Source: Crambe crambe
Taxonomy: Eukaryota > Porifera > Demospongiae > Poecilosclerida > Crambeidae
DNA: 64,000 nucleotides
Assembly (NCBI GenBank): GCA_963924555.1
Contig: OZ004588.1
Location: 930,001-994,000, forward strand
Direction of reading: 5' to 3'
The position numbers and the translations under genes were made by a program. Shown here piece by piece: positions 1-12,028 of this stretch. The notes under the pieces were generated by a model. That model did not search any database. It saw only the letters and a program-made list of their open reading frames with translations, and was not told the DNA's origin. The stretch's first letter is position 1. Each line of letters opens with the position of its first letter.

Positions 1-28
1 GACTAGCCAACCTATAATGAATTTATAG

Positions 29-1057
29 AGAGCTAAAGACTCGTTGCAACAGTATATAGGATCAAAGAATACTCCAGAGTTAAGTAGAGCCAGAAGAATG
101 ATAGAGATCATGAAAAGGGTTGAAAAACTTGTTCAGTGAGTCACTAATAAGTACAGTTATAATTTGAAAACTGGTATATCATGTTTTATAGCAAGCCAGG
201 GTCTATTGGCTCACTTATAACTGAAGTGCAACAAATTCAGGACCAAACTGATGAGATAATTGAATTAACTGAAAATGCAGAGGTTTGCATATTTTTCAAA
301 AAACCTATTCAGCTAATTTTTGTTTATGCTTGCTTTTAAATCACAATTATAAAGAGCGACTTTAAAAAAGATATAATTCCAAAAATTGTGGGTTCCTCTC
401 AACAGTTGAAGATAGGAGCCAAGGCCAAACTTAAACATTGTACTGGTGAGTCTTAGCTAGCTATAAAAGTACCAAAGAGTCTTGCTTTGAGTAGAGTAGC
501 ATGCATATAGAATTTAGCAGCAATTCTTTCAGAGCAAAAAATTGATATGTTAGTCTTTATAGCTACCTCTTATATTGTACAGATGACGAAGATTGGATGA
601 TGGCAGTGGATATGCTTGTGACCAATGCTGCTGAACTAATGATCAATATCGAACAGCTGCTCAGAGTGACAGAATTGGACGTGCTTAGAAAGAAAACATC
701 ATGTAGCTAACGGTGTTTCAATAGAAGCATAGACTAAGTAGCTAACTACTTACCCATGCAGGCACATGTCCTATGGATGCCCCAAGCTCTCTAGAAATGA
801 CTGACCTTTTAGCTGTCAGTAAATGCCTTGAAGATTTGGACAGTGAAGAAGTGATCAGACTAGGAGTTAGTCTTGGATTATCGTTCATCAAACTCAAAAA
901 GATGACCATGTTTCCTGAAGATGCTATTGCTGCCTGGCTGAGAGGTGATGATGCTGTCAGTGAGATAAGTGGTCCTCCCAGCTGGGGCAGTCTGATCATA
1001 GCTCTTTATAAACGTGAACATACAAGTATTGCCTCCAAAGTCAGGAAAGGCAAGTAG
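29..1057 (+). CDS. Helical protein with C-terminal death-domain-like region (3' part of gene)
   Basis: Five exons join in phase: 29-135, 192-282, 355-445, 583-702, 762-1057; the 5' end lies before the window. The first four encode about 136 residues of amphipathic helix (for example IQDQTDEIIELTENAE and VTNAAELMINIEQLLR) with a vinculin/talin-like feel but no diagnostic motif. The last exon encodes about 97 residues ending at TAG. Its hydrophobic pattern, with PPSWGSLIIAL followed by SIASKVRK, resembles the last helices of a death domain (SW..L...L......A..I). Death domains mediate homotypic contacts in apoptosis and NF-kB signalling; that role is inferred from fold resemblance only. The exons are bounded by clean gt/ag sites (cagtgagt after 135, tactggtgagt after 445). 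The family of the whole protein was not identified. Confidence 0.6.
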
Positions 1058-2268
1058 CTACTGGTTGACGATGTTTTTTTTAATAATCATGATGCTGTAA
1101 TTATTAGAAAAACTATGCAGGGGTTGTCATCTTTCAAGTTCTTCTACACAAGTGTAACTAGCTAAGTAGCTAGCTAAAAAACTTCACCAAATTGCCTTTT
1201 TTCTTGTCTCAATGTGTGACCATGTTTTTACTGACTCACTGTTACTTTTGTTGTACATTCTTCTTTGCTGCTACAAATCAAAAGTCTAATCTAAAGGGGA
1301 CGAGTGTAATTATAGATTTTGATAGATGAGAGGTGTAGTCAATTCAGCAGGTATTTAGTGTGTTCATAAGGGCTGGAAGCCCTACATACAGACACACCTG
1401 TTCATCATCTGATGATGAGTAGTCATAAGTATCGTATGGGAGGTCAGTCAATTTGACCACACCCATTAAAAAATTGATACTATCAAGAACTTTCAGAGAC
1501 CCTGAACAAAGAGGGCTCTTGGATATTATCGAAAATTCATCCCAAATTTTGCACAAATGTCAGCTAACTTGTCAGATGTAACCAGAAAAGATTATCCAAA
1601 CCAGATACCATAGCACGTGTTTAGGGACATGCAAATTAAGCCAGCATAGTTTTGGGCATAATGGGTTGAACCTTAATGCCAGCACAATGCTGGCATAGCT
1701 AATAGAAGATTTTTACTTCAAGAGGTTGGCAGTTGTGTTGATTTTTGAGTTCCTTTGTATAAACTGCTGAATTGGAGTATAGCCACCTATGTAATTGGTG
1801 GTGGTAAAGCAACAACAAACTATTACAACTATCTTATGCTGTTGTATTCTTTAATGTTCCAGCAAACTAACTTGCTACTGATAAAATTATGATGACAGGC
1901 TGGAATTATGCTAAAATAAACCATATCCCTTAATATATCCCACCTAATACATTTACTCCCATAGAGAAAAGTGCTCTTACTGTCATAAATTCCCTCCCTT
2001 AGGGTAAAATGCGTTATGACTCATAACGCACTGTTCCCCAGGCTATGAATAACAGGTTTTCTGAAGCTGACTGTTGGAAGAAGATGATAATGAAGATAAT
2101 CTATGCATGAGATAATGATCAGATAACATTGTCATTAATTAGCTATTACTAAAGAGTTTATTTCTGTCTCTGTATTATATTGGTAGTTTATAGCTGACTG
2201 TTGGAAGAAGAAGTTAACGATCAGTCTATAACATTGTCATTAATCTATTTGTCTCTGGGTAGTTTATA
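1058..2268. other. Intergenic, no gene seen; short palindrome and a decayed duplication
   Basis: No coding exon is recognised. A short perfect palindrome lies near 2008-2030 (tgcgttatgactcataacgca). Two related blocks beginning ctgactgttggaagaaga lie at about 2068-2160 and 2193-2268 and share acattgtcattaat, so they are an imperfect tandem duplication. The second abuts the fold-back element that follows. Confidence 0.5.
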
Positions 2269-4130
2269 GCTGATTTAATGGTTCTATATCATATCCTACT
2301 TCAGATATCATATAAGACCTCCAATATCATATAAGAGCTCGGATATACATATATCAGACCTCCTATATCATATCAGACCTCCTATATCATATCAGACCTC
2401 CTATATCATATCAGACCTCCTATATCATATCAGACCTCCTATATCATATCAGACCTCCTATAATCATATCGGACCTCCTATATCATATCGGACCTCCCAT
2501 ATAATATCAGACCTCCTATATCATATCAGACCTCCCATATCATATCGGACCTCCCATATAATATCAGACCTCCTATATCATATCCAGGCCTCATATGATA
2601 TTGGACCTCCTATTACATATCAGACCTATAATTATGATATCGGACCTCCTATATGATATTGGACCTCCTATATCATATCAGACCTCCAATATTATATCAG
2701 ATCTCCAATATGATATTGGACCTCCTATATCATATCAGACGTAGTCTGGCGCAGCCAACCCTTTACCAATCAGACTTCCTGTATCACATACCACATCAAA
2801 CTCCAACATCCTAATGCAATCGTCATGATTATGGGACATCAAATTGTAATAATAGAAAGTCCTCAACTGGTTATTCATAAAACAAAAAATGTATTAAAAA
2901 AAGATCCATCAAAGTTGAATTTGCTAGTGATGAAATTGGAAGTGTTCTGGCTCAAACCTGTTCAAAGCTGATCATATTTCCACGTGGTATATTTAAGGTG
3001 GATGACGGAGAATCCTTGAAGGTTTTTACTGAAGTGATGAGCAGCGTCATTGATTGGAATGGATTGAAATTTAATACAGTTTGACATTTTTTCATACAAC
3101 CTCCCAGTTCTCACATGCCTGGCGACAGTCCCAGATGCACCACTCATGCCTCTTTTATGCATACACACATTTGTGCCCCATTATCTTCCATTATTCAAGT
3201 AATTTTGTTATTTCTTACATGCCTGGTGACCGTCCCAGATGCACCATTCATGCCTCTTTTATGCATACACACATTCATGCCCCTTTCTCTTTGTCACATT
3301 GACGATGATAATTTTTTGTTATTAGTTGCATCTTTCTTTTATAATATCAATGATAACGATGGGTTACACCCACTTTCTGACTAGTCTCGAGACCTATATA
3401 GGTGGGAGGTTATGAGTAACCAGTTGAGGACTTTCTATTATTACAATTTGATGTCCCATAATCATGACGATTGCATTAGGATGTTGGAGTTTGATGTGGT
3501 ATGTGATACAGGAAGTCTGATTGGTAAAGGGTTGGCTGCGCCAGACTACGTCTGATATGATATAGGAGGTCCAATATCATATTGGAGATCTGATATAATA
3601 TTGGAGGTCTGATATGATATAGGAGGTCCAATATCATATAGGAGGTCCGATATCATAATTATATGTAATAGGAGGTCCAATATCATATGAGGCCTGGATA
3701 TGATATAGGAGGTCTGATATCATATGGGAGGTCTGATATGATATAGGAGGTCTGATATGATATGGGAGGTCTGATATGATATAGGAGGTCTGATATGATA
3801 TAGGAGGTCTGATATGATATAGGAGGTCTGATATGATATAGGAGGTCTGATATGATATGGGAGGTCTGATATGATATAGGAGGTCCGATATGATATAGGA
3901 GGTCCGATATGATATAGGAGGTCCGATATGATATAGGAGGTCCGATTATGATATAGGAGGTCTGATATGATATAGGAGGTCTGATATGATATAGGAGGTC
4001 TGATATGATATAAGAGGTCTGATATGATATAGGAGGTCTGATATATGTATATCCGAGCTCTTATATGATATTGGAGGTCTTATATGATATCTGAAGTAGG
4101 GTATGATATAGAACCATTAAAAAAATCAGC
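2269..4130. mobile_element. Fold-back element with minisatellite inverted arms
   Basis: The left arm (about 2269-2880) and right arm (about 3409-4130) are reverse complements. Outer ends read gctgattt(n)aatggttctatatc on both sides. The outer three quarters of each arm is a tandem array of a 19-bp unit, gacctcctatatcatatca on the left (roughly two dozen copies) and its complement on the right (slightly more). The inner part of each arm is unique sequence, including cgtagtctggcgcagcc. The 530-bp loop contains a direct duplication of about 104 bp (near 3108 and 3212). Long inverted arms built of short tandem repeats with a non-coding loop are the hallmark of Foldback-type elements. No transposase is present and no target-site duplication was settled. 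Confidence 0.75.
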
Positions 4131-4189
4131 CGGTTCAAAAATGTCATTTTGTCCAGTTTGGCACCCCATATAAACCTACCTACTGCGAC

Positions 4190-4445
4190 CATGCACCTAC
4201 AACCCAAACAAGTGACCTCAATTATAGAGAGATGGTCTCTCTAGGGAGGTTGAAATAGCTGGAATGGTGGAGTGGCCTTAGAGAGGTGGTCTCTTTAGGG
4301 AGGTTGAAATAGGTGAATTGGTGGAGTGGCCTTAATAGAGAGGTGGTCTCTTTAGTGAGCTTGAATTGACATGGTGGAGTGGCCTTAATGGAGAGGTAGT
4401 CTCTTTAGGGAGCTTCAAATGGCTGGAATAAGTGCCTTTGCGATA
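4190..4445. repeat. Minisatellite of about 55-60 bp units
   Basis: Four imperfect copies of a unit containing gaggtggtctctttagggag and ggtggagtggcctta. Diverged copies of the same unit recur at about 22490-22620 and 24600-24690, so it is a dispersed repeat. It lies where exons 1-6 of the following receptor kinase would be expected. Confidence 0.6.
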
Positions 4446-4497
4446 ATTATAGTGGATCGAGTGGCCTTTGACCTGAGCTAATTTCTTGTTTCTGCAG

Positions 4498-5715
4498 GAT
4501 ATGGGTGAATCAGATTTGATGAGAATGAGTGTGGAGATAGCCAAGGGTATGGAGTACCTTGCACACAACAGATTTGTCCACAGAGATTTGGCAGCAAGAA
4601 ACTGCATGTAAGTATTTGCACACCAAACAAATTAATATTTCATGCATGCACTCCTTATGGAAGAGAGTAATTAGTGTTATGAACACTTCCCCAATAATGG
4701 TTGTCAAGGTAAGTGTTTTTCAAGTGGGTGCTTATACGATTAGTTTGTAATTATAGGAGTTAGGAGCCAATTTACCCTTTGTACTAATTAAGAAGTGTCA
4801 TATGAAACTTGGAATCATTTAACATCCATTTTGGAACATGTTGCCTATTCAGTATTGATATTAATTCACAGGGTATCTGAGACGCTACAAATCAAAGTAG
4901 GTGACTTTGGATTGGCTAGGGATGTGTATAGTTCTGACTACTACAAGGCATCCCAGAATGCCAAACTTCCTGTCAAGTGGATGCCTCCAGAGACTCTTCA
5001 TGATGCTGTCAGCAATGAGAGAACTGATGTGGTAAGGAATGATGTGATGTCTGATTGGTATTCCATGCCATAATTATCAAAGCGGAAAACATAGTTCTGG
5101 TATTCACAAAAAACCTGGACTCAGAACCTGACTTGCCTCACCAGCCCTTGCCTGCCACAAGCTATGCTTCTGATCAGACATTCGACAATTGGTTTTGGGT
5201 TCACTAGCTGCATGGTGTAACCACACCCCTTCTAATTTAGTGGCTCCAAAAGCATTCGATCACGTGGTGTAGACACACCGTCTCAAGTTTTGGGACTGAC
5301 TTGAGGTGTGTTTTTTTACTGCAGAGGTGTCATAGCTAGAGCTTATTTCAAAACCATAATTATGGATATAATAATTATTATTCACTTCATTTATCTTTCA
5401 GTGGGCGTATGGTGTGACATGTTGGGAGGTATTTTCTCTAGGGAGAACCCCTTACCCAGGCGTCCCCAACTACGATGTCCTGAAGTTCATCACAGAAGGA
5501 GGAAGGTTGGAAAAACCCACCCTCTGTCCAATTGAAATGTGAGTTGAGTGTGTTTAGAGATCATTATAAATACAAATGGGTTCATCCTTTACAATAATTA
5601 TAGGTATGAAGTACTTGAAAAGTGTTGGAATGAGACTTCCAAAGAAAGACCACTCTTCAAAGAAGTTGTAAGACTGGTTGATACTGTATATTCCAATATG
5701 ACCTACTACTATTAA
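4498..5715 (+). pseudogene. 5'-truncated group I receptor tyrosine kinase (C-lobe exons only)
   Basis: Four exons are intact and in phase: 4498-4607, 4872-5031, 5402-5538, 5604-5715 (TAA). They encode the catalytic loop [10 protein letters not shown], the DFG segment, the activation loop [22 protein letters not shown], and the rest of the C-lobe to NMTYYY. They match exons 7-10 of the complete genes at 6667 and 16423. Exons for signal peptide, CRD, membrane helix and N-lobe are missing; a minisatellite and the fold-back element occupy that space. No stop or frameshift is seen in what remains, so the loss is recent or the exons are still used. Without the glycine loop and lysine it cannot be an active kinase alone. 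Confidence 0.75.
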
Positions 5716-6666
5716 CAATCTCTTTCATAAGCAAGCTTGCTACATACATCTCCAGTAGCTCAGTAGGTCATCTATTGTCACCATTAATAATCATCAATGA
5801 AGTTTTTTTTATTGCTCATAGGGGGCGGGGCATTTCCTGCGCATGTGCAGTGTGGCGAGTGTGAGCATGACCCATAGATATGAAGCCAGGGATAGGGACT
5901 GATTGGTCATTTGGCCAAGGGGCTTTGATTTGAATTAATTCATTGTGGAAAATAAATCTCGCGCGTTTTAAGCGGATTTGGGCACGCGTGCGTTTTGACT
6001 GCTTCTAAAGAGTTGAAGAACGCTTGCTTGCTCGCTGTCAATTGTCTTAGATTTAGGGTAGGTGTGGGTATTATGAGTCAGCTAAGTATTGTTGCTCTTT
6101 TCTTGGAAATGGACTATTTTAGAATCCTGAAAATTGCTCCAGATATAAAATAGGTTATGTAGAACTAATGTGTGGAGAAAGTAATAAAAATATTGCATCT
6201 TGTAGATAGGAGTTATGATCTTATATAACATACTCAGTCATAGGTATGAATTATGAGTCGCTGGCTTGATTTTTGTCTCTAAAAATTGATAATGTAGCTA
6301 AGATTTCTACAAAATAAAAATAATAACCTTAGATTACTTTAAAATTCATTTTTTACTCCATCTTGTGGCATCATTGCTTCCCTGCACTTTTTTTATTCAG
6401 ATTGGTTACGATTGTACCCATTTTTAAACTTCTCATTTAAGATTATGTTTATGTATGAATAAGGCATTTTCTGGTTGATCAAAAGACCAAAAAATGATAT
6501 CTAAAGTATCAACTCTTGTAGATTCTTATCAAGTGGTGAACCCATAATAGGGACTGACTCATAATAATACCCACACCTACCTAATGCGCATGCTCTAGCA
6601 ATGCCGCGCGCGGGGGAGTGTCTGAACTGATATGGGCGTGTCCAATGAATGATCTGCATCGCAGCT
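5716..6666. other. Intergenic region with inverted-repeat element and putative promoter of the next gene
   Basis: A 530-bp inverted-repeat element spans about 6053-6584, with termini ttagggtaggtgtgggtatt and its complement and AT-rich filling. Directly after it, 6585-6593 reads tgcgcatgc and 6603-6614 is a cgcgcg-rich block. These lie 55-80 bp upstream of the start codon of the next gene and probably form its GC-rich core promoter. The remainder (5716-6052) shows no gene. Confidence 0.5.
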
Positions 6667-9600
6667 ATGGCGTTTTGTCGAACCATCCTTTATATATTTT
6701 TTATAATAGGTGAATTAAGTAGCTACTGGTGTTAAAGCTTTATACGTGTATGAAGTTTCTCTATATCTTTTCTGCAGCTTCAGCTTCAACCACCCCTCCA
6801 TTAGGCTGTTATCTTCTATTAGAGTACGAACATAACACGGAATGCTTCCATCATCCTAGTAGAAACACCAATTACACTCATGATGGTCGAATTCACCGAT
6901 TTACTAGCAATGGAAACGCAGCGTCTATAAGATTTATTATTGGCTCGGAGCCAGCTGTCTGCTTTGAAGCGGTACAGTTTGTGTCCTGCCTGATTTCCAG
7001 TATGCCTTGCAACGGTGAGAATAACCTAACTCTAAGAGTATGTGACAGAAGCTGCCAAGCTTTTAATCGGCTCATGGCCAATACTCTTTGTGATGATTTC
7101 AACCAAAGGGTCCTAAATTTGTCCAGAGTCGACTCATTTTCCGTATTACAGCAAGTTTATAGGGAATTTAACTGCAGCGAAACATCTACTTACTTCGGTG
7201 ATAATCTTACACAGTTTGATGATACGAAGTGCACAAGTATTTTTTCTATCCAGCATGAAGGTTGGTTTATAGTGGGAGAATCTGCTAGGATCCTTCCTGT
7301 GCTATCTGAAGTGTCCTTTGTCTCAGGGCTAGTTTTAAGTTTTGGGGCTATCTCTTTGGAAGGGCAGAGTTAGCCATAAATGACCAACCACAAAGGGGCT
7401 TTAACTCGTTAATAGCATCAGGAGTGAGAAATAATATGTAACTCTTTTTCTTGTTTAGACGATATTTTATCAGGAGTATACGATGATGTTACAACTACTC
7501 TAACTCCTCGTACAACAGCTGCTACAACTCCTATGACAGCTTCTTTTATAATACTGGCCATTGCAATACCAGTAGGACTGGCAGGACTCGTTTTAATAGT
7601 GATAGTATTCGTGGTCTGCAAATCATTTCTCAGGCAAAGGAAGAGAGGAAAAAAGGCACGCTACATGAAGCCAGTACCGTCCATTCTTAATGGCAAACCT
7701 GTAGGAGATAATGATGAGTTTATTAATCCAGAAAGTAAGTATGCAGTGTAATTGGAATGCAAATAGCTACAGGTATAGTGTACATATATACAGTAAATTG
7801 GTTGTGGTATAAGGTTCTAAATCACCTATTACAGCCCTGACCCCCCCTAGATGGTGCGCTGTCACGATAATACCTGACCACTTTGTGTTGTTTTCAGTCT
7901 AACAGCTAACTGAACTCAACACATACACTGAGAATTTTAGTTAGCTATTCTGCAAATACAGTTGATTTAATAAGACTTGCAACAGATTTTTTTTTAGCTA
8001 CAATGTTATCACATTTCATTGATGTAGTCAGAACTCTGTTGTAAATCAACTGTATGATTATTATTATAGAAAACTGAACAAAAGTGCTGATAAGGACAAA
8101 ATAGTCATGAGCATGCTCAGTAATTTGTGCATGAAATTCAACTACACACTTACTCTTAACTTCATTTTTGTCACTCTGCCTCTGCCTATGAAAAATCATT
8201 ACTGATAAGAGAGGTCACCGGTTTTTCTGAGTAGCTGTTAAAATTTAAATGAGCTGTAGACATGATACATCCATTGTGACAGAGGGACACAGGGGAAAGT
8301 GTCTAAGGTTCGGGGAGTCCACACACACTAGGCTTCAGTGTGAGGATTTCAACTGTATGATTTTCTCCAGATACTTACATCAGTGAAGAAGAGTTTCTCA
8401 CACGAAAAGACAGGCTCAATTATGAGAAGCTCTTTGCTTCCAAAGTCATCAACTTTGAAAACTTGCAGTTGGGTGAATGCATTGGGCAAGGTACGAACAA
8501 TACTAGTATATTGGTGCTAAGTGGGAGTAGTTATGGACCATATTTTATCAGAGTGATCACATTCATTCATTAATTTGAAATAACTATTTTCCTTTTCATT
8601 CAGGGGCATTTGGGAAGGTACTGAAGGGCAAGTTGATGACTGGAGAAGAGGAGCAGAAAGTGGCCATAAAAACTTTGAAAAGTGAGTGCATAGCTAATTG
8701 AGACAGTGGAATATTCACTGATCTTTAATGTGGACACTTTTCCCATAATAATTATCATCCAGATTTTAGCTCTCAAGACTCACGGAAAGAATTCTTTGCT
8801 GAGAGTCTCATCATGAAGGATTTCCACCACCCTAATGTCTTGGGGCTACTGGGTGTGATCTTTGACTCGCCAGATGGGGTGCCTTACCTAGTGCTTCCCT
8901 TCATGGAGTTAGGGAACTTAAAGGACTACCTCAAGTCAAAACGGGTTCATGTGACTGACTTTGACACTCTACCTGAGGTAGTAATCTGAAATGGGCAGGG
9001 TTTCGCTAGTTGTACAACTAATTACTGTTGATCTGACCTATAGCCGTTTTTTTTTCCTTCCCCCTTGCAGGATATCGGTGAATCAGATTTGATGAGAATG
9101 AGTGTGGAAATAGCCAAGGGTATGAAGTACCTTGCACACAAAAGATTCGTCCACAGAGATTTGGCAGCAAGAAACTGCATGTAAGTATTGACTGCTTAAC
9201 TCCTTGTAAGAATCATTGTTGCCTGCTTGATTGTGTGCTCTAATTCACAGGGTATCTGAGACGCTACAAATCAAAGTAGGTGACTTTGGATTGGCTAGGG
9301 ATGTGTATAGTTCTGATTACTACAAGGCATCCCAGAATGCTAAACTTCCCGTCAAGTGGATGCCTCCAGAGACTCTTCATGATGCTGTCAGTAATGAGAG
9401 AACTGATGTGGTAAGCATAATACAGAGGGTGTGATTAATTCGACATCAAAAAATTAGCTGAATATTTCAAATCCTAGATACAATGGGTGTGGTCTCAAAG
9501 TATTCATAGGGCCAGTGGGTGTTATCACAAATATGGAATATACAATATTCATCATTATTATATGTGACAGTCGAGGGTAGAAATCACTTTATTCATGCTT

Positions 9601-10130
9601 TCTACTTTTGAAAAAAGTTCGAAAGGCAGAAAATTGTGTAAAGCATCAGTCATGACAAAAGGAAACTTTGTCTAAAGAATAAAGTTTGATTTCTACCCTT
9701 CTTCACTGTCACTTATTATAAAGTTTTCCCCATCATAACTATTATTTTCAGGCTTGTGAATGCATACATACAACACCAATGGGGAGGGGTACAACATGTG
9801 GCTACACCACTACTTATATTATTTTGGTTTTATTTCAGTGGGCGTATGGTGTGACATGTTGGGAGGTGTTTTCCCTGGGGAGAACCCCTTACCCAGGCAT
9901 CCCCAACTACGATGTCCTGAAGTTCATCACAGAAGGAGGAAGGTTGGAAAGACCCACCCTCTGTCCGATTGAAATGTGAGTTGAATGTATTTAGACATCA
10001 TGGGATAGTTAGATTCATCCTGTATAATAATTATTATAGGTACAAGGTACTTGAAATGTGTTGGAATGAAACTTCCAAAAAAAGACCACTCTTCAAAGAA
10101 ATTGTAAAACTAGTTGATATTCAAACATAA
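6667..10130 (+). CDS. Group I Frizzled-CRD receptor tyrosine kinase, copy A
   Basis: Exons 6667-6709, 6778-7260, 7459-7734, 8371-8490, 8604-8681, 8763-8977, 9071-9180, 9251-9410, 9839-9975, 10040-10130 join in phase to 570 residues. Order: signal peptide ([12 protein letters not shown]), a CRD with exactly ten cysteines, a short Thr-rich stalk, one membrane helix ([20 protein letters not shown]), a basic stop-transfer KRGKK, and a juxtamembrane ARYMKP. The kinase has [23 protein letters not shown], paired activation-loop tyrosines (SSDYYK) and WMPPE. The CRD shows C-x8-C, C-x6-C and C-x3-C in Frizzled order, so it is a putative surface receptor for a Wnt-like or lipid ligand; the ligand is inference. 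The protein ends shortly after the kinase (VDIQT), without a signalling tail. The start ATG is the first in frame with a signal peptide. Confidence 0.85.
9564..9712. mobile_element. Intronic MITE (copy A)
   Basis: A 149-bp inverted-repeat element in intron 8 of the copy A receptor gene. Termini gtgacagt..agggtagaaatc and their complement (gatttctaccct..cactgtcac) enclose about 100 bp. The same element sits in the same intron of copy B (19197-19342), so it predates that duplication. Confidence 0.65.
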
Positions 10131-10189
10131 CCTACTACCAGTCCACTATTAACGATTTTGCTTTGTATGTGATCATTGTACTATCTTAC

Positions 10190-10653
10190 TGTGGAGGGAC
10201 AGCCTCACATGAACCTCCTGTGTGTATGTGTGTGCGTGTATGTGTTTGTTCATCATTATTCTGTTCTGTGTCTGTCATCCTTTATTCATTATCACTTGTA
10301 TGTGTGTATATGTGTGTTTATCGTTATTCTAAGTATTATTGTTCTGTCCTTTATTCATTGTCACATGTATGTGTTTAGCCTATTCTTTTTGTCACCCTTC
10401 CAGTGTGTGTTCTAGAAGTTTCTGTGTTAGAGTGTGAATGTTACTATGTTTAGCCATCTGTGGACTTAGTATAAAAGGAACAGTTTGTGTCAGTTGTGTG
10501 TCCTCTGTTTTAGTCTTGTATTTATCTATAAGAAGATTTCTTACCTACACTCAGTGTAAAACCTGCAGCTGTAGCTAGCTAAGACAGGACCTGGTGGCAG
10601 CATACTAATCCTACTGGTGGCAGAGTGACTAACCCCTCACTCATCCCATCACA
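10190..10653. mobile_element. Solo LTR with 5-bp target duplication
   Basis: A 464-bp insertion beginning TGTGGAGG and ending CATCACA is flanked on both sides by cttac (10185-10189 and 10654-10658). The duplicated locus downstream of copy B (about 19820) has a single unfilled site. TG...CA ends, a 5-bp duplication, an internal TATA-like agtataaaagg and no coding capacity fit a solo LTR. It inserted into copy A after the segmental duplication, or was lost cleanly from copy B. Confidence 0.7.
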
Positions 10654-11007
10654 CTTACCTCTTTAACCATTACAATATCCTGGTTCTGACACTGCCCACA
10701 CGGAGACTTAGTGATCATACTCAAACGTTGTTAATCAGACAGCACTGCAAGCTCTCAAACATCACCAGTTCTTGAAGTTAGAGAAATGAATTTCTCTAGC
10801 TATCAAAAAGCTGGAGAAACTCTAGCTATTATTCATAGACTAGTCCATTTGAGAGCTGCAATGCTTCTTCAGCATGAGTGCGAACAAAAATAATGATGAT
10901 GAAGAAGACAATTAATGAGTCACTAATCTTTGAGTTTGTTTCTTGTTGATTTCTTGACCATTTCTGTAAATAAATAAATAAATAATTTGTAGCTCCAATA
11001 TAAATGA

Positions 11008-12010
11008 TTATTTGGTTGCAGGGTGAGGTAGGACACACACATCATACTTACACACACTGGTTCACTCTTCACTCCTCTCAACGTCTCTTCCACTTGAAGA
11101 CTTGGCTACTTTCTTGTACATCTCTGCCTATAACAGTAGGTCAACACTCATTCTTTTCATTGGTGAGTGATACCTAACAGTGCCCCCCTTCCACTCCCAT
11201 AAGAGCCTAGCTATGTCACTTACACGTCTTCGCAGTTCCATGTTATACTCTCTTAGTTGCTCCTGCTTTAGACCACAAGACTCCATTTTTCTATTTAAAA
11301 ATTCATACTTTAAAATAGCACACCAACTATATAGCTAAAGACTCACTCTTTCACATAAGGTCCCAGTTCAGGTCTAATTTGGAAGGCCTTTCTCACGATA
11401 ACTTGCCATATATGGATGTGGGGGGTCTGGCCAGCATCTATCATTACGTCAAGCAACTCCATGGCTTCATCAAATCTCTCCTATGTACAAATCACTATTG
11501 TTAGTCACTTGGTGTAACTAAACCGTGTGATTGTCCCCTTATAATCATCGTGAGAATGATTAAGGGACAGTAAAATAGATTTTAAGGGAGAGAGGGATGC
11601 TGCTAGGAAGTTTCTAAAAGGTACATAGGAGACCCAGATGTGCACTATTTAGAGTATAGAACCAGATATGCTTACAGAATTGGATACATGTGCATTATTT
11701 TATTGGATCAATTGAAGATAAAGATGCGACTACCACTTAGTCTTGTGCACAATGCTTCAACCCTGTGCGGAGTGACTAGCAATATAGAAAGAGAGGATAT
11801 TAGCTAAGATGGGGGGGGAAGGAAATTCTTTTTCAAACCCCATACCCAACGTTTCTGCTAAATCAGGCAGTTGAAGATCTTGGGACTTACCTTTGAGTGG
11901 CAGAGAGAGATGAGACGGTAGGGACGCACACTCATCTGATCCAGCACGTCAGCAGGCAAGAAGTAATAAATTTCATCTGCAAGCCGGAAGTTACTCGTCT
12001 TTACAGCCGC
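11008..12010 (-). pseudogene. Duplicated 3' exons of the LRPPRC-like gene
   Basis: Four exons, 11891-12010, 11347-11480, 11224-11290 and 11008-11127 (TAA), match the last four exons of the LRPPRC-like gene at 20190-25774, with near-identical introns and flanks. Upstream exons are absent: homology stops at about 12029, exactly where a small inverted-repeat element begins. The reading frames remain open, but with no start or mitochondrial presequence this is a truncated by-product of the segmental duplication. Confidence 0.8.
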
Positions 12011-12028
12011 CTAAAGCACCATTATATA

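Noticed and set aside
2290-4090. Regularly spaced short repeats resembling a CRISPR array
   Set aside because: Units are contiguous 19-mers without unique spacers, mirrored in two arms, in a genome with spliced genes; this is a satellite within a fold-back element.
6893-7102. Minus-strand frames antisense to the CRD exons (also 16644-16871)
   Set aside because: They are shadows of well-supported plus-strand exons.
10163-10415. Plus-strand frames rich in Val, Cys and Tyr
   Set aside because: They arise from tgtgtatgtgtg runs within the solo LTR.
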